A DNA stretch of 41,968 bases from Gammaproteobacteria bacterium RIFCSPLOWO2_12_47_11 (GTDB lineage: Bacteria; Pseudomonadota; Gammaproteobacteria; Eutrophobiales; Eutrophobiaceae), in the NCBI GenBank assembly GCA_001801885.1, contig MGYU01000090.1, positions 1 to 41,968 on the forward strand, written 5' to 3'. Numbering within the stretch: the first letter of the stretch is position 1; every line of letters starts with the position of its first letter. Positions 35,391 to 41,968 of this stretch are shown in pieces. Position numbers and translations under genes: made by a program. The notes beneath the pieces are model-generated. The model was given only the letters and a program-made list of their open reading frames with translations, was not told the DNA's origin and ran no database searches.

Positions 35391-36742
35391 CAGTTTTTCA
35401 TCTCCAGTACGCTGGTAACACGTTCCATTTTCATAGACCTGGATCCTTTCACCAGTAGAATAACGTCGGCAGCAATTTCTTTTTTTAACGCGTCGATCAT
35501 CGTTTCCATGGAAGAAAAATGTTGCGCCCCATGGCCAAAGGATCGAACGGCATGTTGGCTGAGAACACCGATGGCGAACACTCTTTCGATCCCGTTTACT
35601 CTGGCTAAATTTCCCGCATCCGCATGCAGACTCTCACTCTGCACTCCGAGTTCTCCCATATCACCCAGTACCAGCCAACGTCTGCCACTAAAAGAAGAGA
35701 TGGCCTTGATTGCAGCAGTCAGTGAGACCGGATTGGCGTTATAGGTATCATCAATGATCCTTGAGTTGTTCAGACCTTTTTTCATTTCCAGACGGCCTTT
35801 AACAGGTTTCATCATTTCCAGTCCTTGTTTGATCAGCTTCAGATCAATTTCCAGTGCGAGTGCACATGCAGTCGCAGCCATGGCGTTCATGATGTTATGC
35901 AGACCCAGCATGGGTAATTCAATATCAATAATTCCGGCCGGTGTACTCAACTCAAAATTATTAGTACCGGTAGTGATCGATTGTGAAATTGATTTTGCAG
36001 TGACATCCGCCTGATTCTTTAAACCAAAACTCAGTTGTTTGAATCCGGTGACTCTGTTGCGCCAGAATTCAGCAAAATCATCATCTGCGTTAATGATGGC
36101 AACGCCACCTGGATCGAATCCGTCAAAAATCTCGGCCTTTGCCATGGCAACGCCCTCCATACTACCGAAACCTTCCAGATGTGCCGGGGCGCATTGGGTA
36201 ATCAGTGCAACCGTGGGTCTGGTGATAGTGCTTAGCCAGGAAATTTCATCCGGATGGTTGGCTCCCATTTCCACAACAGCATAACGATGTTCACTGCCCA
36301 GTCCAAAGAGTGTCAATGGCACTCCGATGTCGTTATTGAAATTTCTTACCGTCGCCAATACCGGTGCTTTCAGACTTAGAATTGAAACCAGCATTTCCTT
36401 GACTGTCGTCTTGCCATTACTTCCAGTAATCGCGATCAGCGGAATTGCAAATCCAGATCGCCAGGTTCCTGCAAGTTTCCCCATTGCCCGTCTGGTATCC
36501 TGAACCACCAGAGTTGGCAGGCATTGCTGATCAGCATTTATTACCATGGCAGCGGCGGCACCGCGCTGCTTTGCATTCATGAGAAAATCATGGCCATCAA
36601 AATGCTCGCCCTTGATGGCGATGAATAATTCACCTGGATTGAGATTTCGGCTATCGGTACTGCACCCCCTGAACTCGACATCATCACCAAGATATGTTGT
36701 GTCAAGCGAAACTGCAGCACTGGAGAGTTTCATGATAATCAT
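35390..36742 (-). CDS. murF: UDP-MurNAc-tripeptide--D-Ala-D-Ala ligase
   Basis: Completes the UDP-MurNAc pentapeptide by adding D-Ala-D-Ala. It is 450 aa. The N-terminal domain has [20 protein letters not shown], the ATP loop is [14 protein letters not shown] (105-117), and the Mur ligase centre has [33 protein letters not shown] and [12 protein letters not shown]. The C-terminal domain has [16 protein letters not shown] and [10 protein letters not shown]. The start ATG overlaps the murE TGA (ATGA); a second ATG three codons later is also possible. Confidence 0.97.
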   Translation of the reverse strand: MIIMKLSSAAVSLDTTYLGDDVEFRGCSTDSRNLNPGELFIAIKGEHFDGHDFLMNAKQRGAAAAMVINADQQCLPTLVVQDTRRAMGKLAGTWRSGFAIPLIAITGSNGKTTVKEMLVSILSLKAPVLATVRNFNNDIGVPLTLFGLGSEHRYAVVEMGANHPDEISWLSTITRPTVALITQCAPAHLEGFGSMEGVAMAKAEIFDGFDPGGVAIINADDDFAEFWRNRVTGFKQLSFGLKNQADVTAKSISQSITTGTNNFELSTPAGIIDIELPMLGLHNIMNAMAATACALALEIDLKLIKQGLEMMKPVKGRLEMKKGLNNSRIIDDTYNANPVSLTAAIKAISSFSGRRWLVLGDMGELGVQSESLHADAGNLARVNGIERVFAIGVLSQHAVRSFGHGAQHFSSMETMIDALKKEIAADVILLVKGSRSMKMERVTSVLEMKN

Positions 36743-38259
36743 GTACGTATCTCCAGGGTTTTACGAACAACATCCTGATCACTGAACGGACGGCGCACAC
36801 CGGCTAGCTCCTGATAGTTTTCGTGACCCTTGCCCGCAATTAACACCACATCGTTGATTGATGCCGCCTTTATGGTATTTTGAATAGCACTTTCACGATC
36901 AATATCTATAGTGACATGATCGCGATTATTTATTCCCGCGAGTATATCTTTAATGATTTCTTCAGGGTCTTCGTAGCGGGGGTTATCACTGGTGATGATA
37001 ATGCCATCTGCGTATTTTTCAGCCATCATACCCATCAACGGGCGTTTGCCTTTATCCCGATCACCACCACAACCAAAAACACAATACAATTTACCCTGAC
37101 ATGATGCCTTCAGTCCCGATAACACCTGCTCCAGTGCATCCGGGGTATGGGCGAAATCAACAATGACACGGGGACGAATATATCCTTCGAAAATTTCCAT
37201 ACGGCCGGGTATTCGCCTGCATACAGATAACCGCTCGACCGCATCATCCAGTGTATGACCCAGCAAACATAATGAGGAAAGACAAGCCAGCAGATTACTG
37301 GCATTAAATCTGCCCATTAAACCTGATGTCAGGTTACCCTTGCCCCATGGCGAAGATATCTCCATTTTTATCTTACCTGATGGGTCGGGGAGTATGTTTC
37401 CAAACACAATCTGATATTTATCCTGATACCTAACAAAAGTATCTATATCAAGAGTGTATGCGATTTTCGTTATTCCACGCGGCAACTCAGCCAACAATTT
37501 TCTGCCAAACGAATCATCTAAATTGATAACAATCTTGCCGATTCCATAATCCGTGAACAGACGTCTTTTTGCATGAGCATATGATTCCATGCTTTGATGA
37601 TAATCAAGATGATCGCGGGACAGGTTGGTAAATATCGCCAGATCAAACTCAACACCTGCAATACGAAATTGATCCAGTCCATGTGATGATACTTCCATTA
37701 CCACTTGTCTTATCCCGTGGCCACACATATCAGCGAGCAATGCCTGTAATGCGATAGCCTCCGGTGTGGTGTGTGTTGCAGAGGTCAACTTGTCAACTGT
37801 CCCGTATCCAAGCGTGCCTATCAGTCCACATACATTTTTTTGATCAATTGACAGCGACTGTGCCATAAGGTGGCTTACAGAAGTCTTGCCATTGGTCCCG
37901 GTCACACCGATAACCGTCATTACTGATGATGGATGTTCATAAAAACGATCGGCAATAATCCCGATAACTTTATATAATTCATTGACTCGATATAGCGGAA
38001 CAGTACAGGGAAAAATTTCAGGTATTGATCTGGCCTCTGCAATCACTGCGCTTGCGCCTGCCTTCACCGCATCAATAATATAGGGAACACTGCTATGTCC
38101 TCCTATGGTATAGGCGATGAACAGATCACCGGGGTTTAACTTGCGGCTGTCAGTAGTGATTCCGGTGACATGGATATCCGAAGGACAAGATTCATTCACC
38201 AGATCTTTTAATAGCAAGCCCAGCAGGTAATTTGAAGATAATGTGTGCGCTGCCATCAT
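36739..38259 (-). CDS. murE: UDP-MurNAc-tripeptide synthetase, meso-diaminopimelate-adding
   Basis: Adds the third stem-peptide residue. The motif SDNPRYEDPEEI near residues 415-430 carries the DNPR signature of meso-diaminopimelate-specific MurE, so the wall is of the Gram-negative type. It is 506 aa. The ATP loop is GVTGTNGKTSVSH (118-130). Other motifs are TTPEAIALQALLADM, MEVSSHGLDQFRI, NLSRDHLDYHQSM (central domain), RPRVIVDFAHTPDALEQVL and CVFGCGGDRDKGKRPLMGM. The gene begins ATGATG, overlapping the ftsI stop by one base; either ATG may be used. Confidence 0.97.
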   Translation of the reverse strand: MMAAHTLSSNYLLGLLLKDLVNESCPSDIHVTGITTDSRKLNPGDLFIAYTIGGHSSVPYIIDAVKAGASAVIAEARSIPEIFPCTVPLYRVNELYKVIGIIADRFYEHPSSVMTVIGVTGTNGKTSVSHLMAQSLSIDQKNVCGLIGTLGYGTVDKLTSATHTTPEAIALQALLADMCGHGIRQVVMEVSSHGLDQFRIAGVEFDLAIFTNLSRDHLDYHQSMESYAHAKRRLFTDYGIGKIVINLDDSFGRKLLAELPRGITKIAYTLDIDTFVRYQDKYQIVFGNILPDPSGKIKMEISSPWGKGNLTSGLMGRFNASNLLACLSSLCLLGHTLDDAVERLSVCRRIPGRMEIFEGYIRPRVIVDFAHTPDALEQVLSGLKASCQGKLYCVFGCGGDRDKGKRPLMGMMAEKYADGIIITSDNPRYEDPEEIIKDILAGINNRDHVTIDIDRESAIQNTIKAASINDVVLIAGKGHENYQELAGVRRPFSDQDVVRKTLEIRT

Positions 38260-39986
38260 TATTCCAGACTTCCTGCAGAAGGGGTCTTGCCAGCAATAAT
38301 ATTATCTTTAAGGCCAGGCAGGTTATCCGGTGGGATATCCATTAATCTTAATGCTCCGGACATGACCCTGGAAAAGACGGGTGCGGCAACCTGGCCACCA
38401 TAATATTGCTGACCATGTGGCTCATCTATCATAATGACCATCACTAATCGTGGATCTTCAACCGGAGCAAATCCGGCAAATAATGACAAGTAGCGATCCT
38501 CTGAATATCCGCCGGATGTTGCCTTATGTACTGTCCCGGTTTTACCGGCCACACGATAACCACTGACAGCAGCACGCTGTCCGGTGCCTTCCTTTTCAAC
38601 TGCAGTTTCAAGCATGATCCGTATCTGTTGTGCATGCTCAGCCGTTATAATCTGCTTTCCGCTGACCGGCCCTTTTACCTTGATAAACGAAACCGGCAAC
38701 AATAATCCATCGGTAGCGAATATCTGGTAGGCCTGAGCCAACTGCAAAACAGTAACGGACAATCCATAACCAAAGGCAATAGTAGCCAGGCCCACTTCTG
38801 ACCAGTTGTTCGACGCGCTGAGATAACCCGAGGCTTCACCCGGGAAACCACTTCCGGTGGCTGCCCCAAAACCGGCATTTGATAATATTTTTCTCAATTG
38901 AGTCGGCTCCAGTGACAAGGCGATTTTTGAGGCGCCAACATTACTGGATTTCTTGATCACGGTAGCAACATCAATCACACCATAATTCCTGCTATCGCGA
39001 ATGGTATGATTGCCAACCATGAAATGCCCTGGCCGGGTATCGATCATAGTCATTGGTGTATAAACACCTGACTCCAGGGCGGTTGCGACGGTAAATGGCT
39101 TAAGTGTTGAACCAGGCTCAAATACATCTGTCACTGCGCGGTTTCGATAATACTCACCCTTCATGTCACTACGGTTATTCGGGTTATACGACGGCTGACC
39201 TACCATCGCTACAACTTCCCCGGTTTTTGTATCAAGCATCACCAGCGATCCGCCTCGTGCACTATGGGCCTGAACCGCTGCTTTCAATTCACGGTAGGCA
39301 AGATATTGAATCCTGCGGTCTATGCTTAGTTCAAGATTTTTTCCAGGACTCGGCGTACTGATACTCTCGACATTTTCCACGATCCGACCCAGTCTGTCCT
39401 TGAGTACCCGTTTACTTCCTGATATGCCCTTCAACCAATCATTGTATGCGAGCTCCAATCCCTCCTGCCCTGCATCATCAATATTGGTAAAACCAATCAA
39501 GTGTGCAGTTACTTCACCAGCGGGGTAATAGCGTCTGAATTCCTGTTCCAGCGAAATACCGGAGATATTCATGGCCATCACCTTGTCTGCCAGTGCCGGA
39601 TTTACATGCCGTTTGAGATATACAAAATCCCTGCCGATACGTTCCTTCAGTAATTTGCCAAGTTCCTCAACACTGGTATCCAGATAGGCTGCAAGTGGAG
39701 ACATATCTACATCAGTACTCAATACTCTTCGTGGTATAGCCCAGATAGAATTCACCGAGGTACTGACTGCCAGTGGCTCACCATTTCTGTCCGTAATCAT
39801 TCCACGATGGGCCGGAATCTGAACAACACGTAATGCCCTGGCATCACCATGCTCCTGCAGAAATTCCTTACTGAACACCTGCAGATCCACCGCCCTCCAC
39901 ATCAACAGAAACATGCCGATTAAAAACAGGCTGAGAACCAGCCATCTGCGTTTTTCATATACCACGGGCTTGCCCGACTCTGTCAT
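38259..39986 (-). CDS. ftsI: Septal peptidoglycan transpeptidase FtsI (PBP3)
   Basis: Class B penicillin-binding protein that cross-links septal peptidoglycan with FtsW. It is 575 aa (588 in E. coli). A short cytoplasmic tail and one membrane segment (about 14-30) are followed by the pedestal domain (RGMITDRNGEPLAVST is typical) and the transpeptidase domain. The active-site triad is complete: Ser293 in EPGSTLKPF, the SSN motif at 347-349 and KTG at 482-484. It starts within an ATGA overlap with ftsL and ends on the murE start. Confidence 0.97.
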   Translation of the reverse strand: MTESGKPVVYEKRRWLVLSLFLIGMFLLMWRAVDLQVFSKEFLQEHGDARALRVVQIPAHRGMITDRNGEPLAVSTSVNSIWAIPRRVLSTDVDMSPLAAYLDTSVEELGKLLKERIGRDFVYLKRHVNPALADKVMAMNISGISLEQEFRRYYPAGEVTAHLIGFTNIDDAGQEGLELAYNDWLKGISGSKRVLKDRLGRIVENVESISTPSPGKNLELSIDRRIQYLAYRELKAAVQAHSARGGSLVMLDTKTGEVVAMVGQPSYNPNNRSDMKGEYYRNRAVTDVFEPGSTLKPFTVATALESGVYTPMTMIDTRPGHFMVGNHTIRDSRNYGVIDVATVIKKSSNVGASKIALSLEPTQLRKILSNAGFGAATGSGFPGEASGYLSASNNWSEVGLATIAFGYGLSVTVLQLAQAYQIFATDGLLLPVSFIKVKGPVSGKQIITAEHAQQIRIMLETAVEKEGTGQRAAVSGYRVAGKTGTVHKATSGGYSEDRYLSLFAGFAPVEDPRLVMVIMIDEPHGQQYYGGQVAAPVFSRVMSGALRLMDIPPDNLPGLKDNIIAGKTPSAGSLE

Positions 39987-40243
39987 TTCTCTATTACCAG
40001 ATCAGAATTAACAGGAGGTCTCATGCCCAGTTCATTCCTGGCTATTGTTTCTATTCGTACATCCGTTGCCCATGTACTTTGTTCAAGCAACAGGCGCGTC
40101 CATTCCTCATTCAAGTCATCCCTGATTTTTTCGAGCGTCTGGATTTCAACAAATAACTTGCGGGCCTCATGGCGTGACATCACGACTTCCAGAGCCGAAA
40201 TAAATATTGAGATAAACAGCAGCCAGAAAACCATATTTTTCAT
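39983..40243 (-). CDS. ftsL: Cell division protein FtsL
   Basis: Small bitopic membrane protein of the FtsQLB complex that controls septal synthesis. It is 86 aa. The N-terminal membrane segment is MVFWLLFISIFISALEVVMS, then a periplasmic coiled coil (about 25-60) and the conserved region LLLEQSTWATDVRIETIARN with the C-terminal LGMRPP. It overlaps rsmH (ATGA, 40240-40243) and ftsI (ATGA, 39983-39986), so all three are translationally coupled. Identification rests on context plus architecture. Confidence 0.93.
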   Translation of the reverse strand: MKNMVFWLLFISIFISALEVVMSRHEARKLFVEIQTLEKIRDDLNEEWTRLLLEQSTWATDVRIETIARNELGMRPPVNSDLVIEK

Positions 40244-41181
40244 GCTGCTATCCTCTCTGCAATTCTTAAAACAGCACTTCTTGCACGTGCATTCAGTGCA
40301 ATTTCCTGCAGTGAAGGATAGATGGCCTTGCCGACCAATTTCAGTCTTGGTTTCAATAAATTTGTTGCCACAGGTAATTCAGGCGGGAAATTGTCTCCTC
40401 GTGATTCATCACGCATAAAACGTTTCACTATCCTGTCTTCCAGTGAATGAAAACTGATCACAACCAGTTTTCCTCCTGTAGCCAGAACATCAATCGTCTG
40501 GGCAAGCGTATCTTTCAGCTCATCCAGTTCACGATTAATAAATATTCTAATTGCCTGAAATGAACGTGTGGCAGGGTGTTTATCTTTTTCACGAATTGGC
40601 ACTGTTTTGCTAATCAATTCAGCCAGCTGAAGAGTAGTTAATATTTTATTTTCAATGCGTGTTTTTACAATTTCCTTTGCTATTCTTCTGGCAAACCTTT
40701 CTTCACCATATGTTTTCAGAATAGTTGCAATCTCCTTTTCCCTGGCAGTATTCAACCAGTCAGCGGCTGTAATCCCATGACTGTTGTCCATACGCATATC
40801 CAGTGGGCCGTCATTTTTGAAACTGAACCCGCGGTCTGCGTTATCCAGCTGTGGTGATGAGACACCAAGATCCATAAGAATTCCATCAACCTGATGCAAC
40901 ATATTATTTTTCGCAGCAACCTCTTTCAGCATGCTGTATGAACCATGCAACAACGTGAATCTCTTGTCCGTAAGAAGTAGATCATCAATTGCATTAATTG
41001 CATCCGGATCTTTGTCGAAAGCAATCAAACGCCCACGCTCCTGGAGGTTTTTCAATATGGCCTTACTGTGACCTCCCCGGCCAAATGTACAATCAACATA
41101 ACATCCATCCGGGCGGATACTGAGGCCTTGCAATATTTCGTTCAGCAGTACCGGTGTATGTTCATACCCCGCAATGTTCAT
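40240..41181 (-). CDS. rsmH: 16S rRNA (cytosine(1402)-N4)-methyltransferase
   Basis: SAM-dependent methyltransferase (formerly MraW) modifying C1402 of 16S rRNA at the P site. With the ATG at 41181 the product is 313 aa, matching the 313 of E. coli; the frame extends 27 codons further up into mraZ. The family start GYEHTPVLLNEILQGLSIRP, SAM motif VDCTFGRGGHSKAIL, DGILMDLGVSSPQLDNADRG, FKNDGPLDMRMD and VISFHSLEDRIVKRFM are all present. It is 28 nt downstream of mraZ. Confidence 0.97.
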   Translation of the reverse strand: MNIAGYEHTPVLLNEILQGLSIRPDGCYVDCTFGRGGHSKAILKNLQERGRLIAFDKDPDAINAIDDLLLTDKRFTLLHGSYSMLKEVAAKNNMLHQVDGILMDLGVSSPQLDNADRGFSFKNDGPLDMRMDNSHGITAADWLNTAREKEIATILKTYGEERFARRIAKEIVKTRIENKILTTLQLAELISKTVPIREKDKHPATRSFQAIRIFINRELDELKDTLAQTIDVLATGGKLVVISFHSLEDRIVKRFMRDESRGDNFPPELPVATNLLKPRLKLVGKAIYPSLQEIALNARARSAVLRIAERIAA

Positions 41182-41209
41182 TCGCCAATGGGCAAACCTG
41201 ATTGATTGA

Positions 41210-41668
41210 TCATAATGAAAGTGATTTAAGTGCATCAGATGGTTCCCCGGTATCCTTACCAATTTCTGTTAACCAATCTTCTCGTAATTCCTTCCAACCC
41301 TTTTCGTCCCAAATCTCAAATTTGTTGCCCTGACCGAGAATAACTGCATGTTTTCCCAGGCTGGCATATTCACGTAATTCATGCGGGATCAAGATCCTGC
41401 CCTGGCTATCCAGTTGACAGTCTGTTGCGTAACCACGCATCATTTGTTTGGCTCGCCGGCCCTGTCTGTCAAAGTCAGACAATTCTGCAAGTTTGGATTC
41501 GATCAATTCCCATTCAGGCAATGGATATAACCACAGCGATCGATCCAGTGGATTGAGAGTCAGTATGAGATTTCCATTGGCAAGACAGATCAGCCGTTCG
41601 CGGTAACGGCTGGGTACCGCCAAACGGCCCTTATTATCGACACTGAGCGTACTGCATCCGCGAAACAA
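41210..41668 (-). CDS. mraZ: Transcriptional regulator MraZ
   Basis: First gene of the dcw cluster; in E. coli MraZ is a DNA-binding repressor of its own operon and forms ring-shaped oligomers. It is 152 aa, as in E. coli. Two SpoVT/AbrB-like repeats each carry the DxxGR motif: VDNKGRLAVPSRYRE and LDSQGRILIPHELRE. Initiation is at TTG (41668): MFRG is the invariant family start, and GGGGA lies 6 nt before this TTG, with no alternative ATG upstream. The rare start codon may limit expression. Operator and promoter lie just upstream. Confidence 0.96.
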   Translation of the reverse strand: MFRGCSTLSVDNKGRLAVPSRYRERLICLANGNLILTLNPLDRSLWLYPLPEWELIESKLAELSDFDRQGRRAKQMMRGYATDCQLDSQGRILIPHELREYASLGKHAVILGQGNKFEIWDEKGWKELREDWLTEIGKDTGEPSDALKSLSL

Positions 41669-41695
41669 AGAAGGTCCCCTTTATATGCTAAAATT

Positions 41696-41720
41696 TCCCA
41701 CAATTTCCCACAATTACCCA
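41696..41720 (-). promoter_or_regulatory. MraZ operator (three 10-bp-phased TGGG repeats)
   Basis: On the transcribed strand the sequence reads TGGGT-N5-TGGGA-N5-TGGGA (plus-strand ACCCA at 41716-41720, TCCCA at 41706-41710 and at 41696-41700). This is the direct-repeat pattern known for MraZ binding sites. It begins at or just after the predicted transcription start, suited to autorepression. Confidence 0.8.
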
Positions 41721-41728
41721 CCTTGAGA

Positions 41729-41758
41729 ACTATAGGTACTCTGGAAGGATCATGTCAA
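41729..41758 (-). promoter_or_regulatory. Promoter of the dcw cluster
   Basis: TTGACA (plus-strand 41753-41758) and TATAGT (41729-41734) with an 18-bp spacer on the minus strand form a strong sigma-70 promoter. The predicted start near 41722 immediately precedes the MraZ repeats. No other promoter of this quality was found inside the downstream cluster. Confidence 0.8.
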
Positions 41759-41968
41759 GCGTTCTTTGTGATTTTTGAGGGAAAATCTGTCTTATTTAAC
41801 AGAGACTTATGTACCAAAACTTGCAGGAAGAAGTTAAATTTTGTCGTATTGTAAAAAATTAAGTATTTTTATCATAATGTTGCATTGGTTTATTAAAGTT
41901 TAACTGAAATATATTATCAGGCCATTTGGAGTCTCCAAATTCGCCAATATAGCGGTCTGGGTAAAATA
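41759..41968. other. AT-rich region upstream of the dcw promoter with a 17-nt palindrome
   Basis: No gene is visible in the last 210 bases. The region is AT-rich. ATTTGGAG-T-CTCCAAAT at 41924-41940 is a near-perfect palindrome with a one-base centre, more like a protein-binding site than an RNA hairpin. Weaker pairs are GATTTT/AAAATC (41770-41787) and TCTGT/ACAGA (41786-41803). Whether these belong to the dcw promoter or to a gene beyond the window cannot be told. Confidence 0.4.

Overview
The window is a stretch of a gammaproteobacterial chromosome. The evidence is a Gram-negative envelope gene set (lpxC, bamD), meso-diaminopimelate peptidoglycan enzymes (the DNPR signature in MurE), type IV pilus genes, and gene orders known from Escherichia and Pseudomonas: bamD divergent from rluD-pgeF-(clpB), the dcw cell-division cluster running mraZ to lpxC, then secA-argJ-Nudix/ThiE. 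Base composition is moderate. I cannot name the genus. No prophage, CRISPR array, transposase, rRNA or tRNA gene was seen. Almost all the sequence is conserved core genome, and the unusual signals are small and lie between or at the ends of core genes.

Layout. Positions 1-1957 (+) hold the 3' part of sucC and a complete sucD, separated by about 340 bp containing a diverged second copy of the sucD 5' end and a dense array of short hairpins. Positions 2178-3809 (+) are nadE. Positions 3843-4613 (-) are bamD, divergent from rluD-pgeF (4711-6406, +). A Glu/Leu-type dehydrogenase gene (6487-7908, +) sits where clpB would follow in E. coli. A heptad-flanked, hairpin-rich MITE-like element fills most of the next gap, and clpB (8168-10741, +) follows under a near-consensus sigma-32 promoter. 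Positions 10913-16483 (+) are pilB-pilC-pilD-coaE-zapD-yacG.

From 16473 onward nearly everything is on the minus strand. Read in the direction of transcription (right to left) it is mraZ, rsmH, ftsL, ftsI, murE, murF, mraY, murD, ftsW, murG, murC, murB, ddl, ftsQ, ftsA, ftsZ, lpxC, then (past dciA, which is on the plus strand) an M23 peptidase, secA, argJ and a Nudix-ThiE-like fusion. The division cluster is tightly packed, with ATGA, TAATG and TGATG overlaps, and starts from a TTGACA/TATAGT promoter followed by three 10-bp-phased TGGG repeats typical of MraZ autoregulation. These genes make the lipid II precursor (MurB-MurG, MraY, Ddl), assemble the septum (FtsZ, A, Q, L, I, W) and start lipid A synthesis (LpxC). 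ZapD and YacG, encoded nearby, act on FtsZ and gyrase.

The signals I rate highest are: (1) secA carries an in-frame TAA just before a fully preserved SEC-C zinc domain; (2) sucC and sucD are separated by a diverged sucD 5' fragment running into a hairpin array that stays open as one 112-codon frame ending 6 nt before sucD; (3) a roughly 190-bp heptad-bounded hairpin element lies next to the clpB heat-shock promoter and resembles the sucCD array. No clearly new multi-gene system was found.
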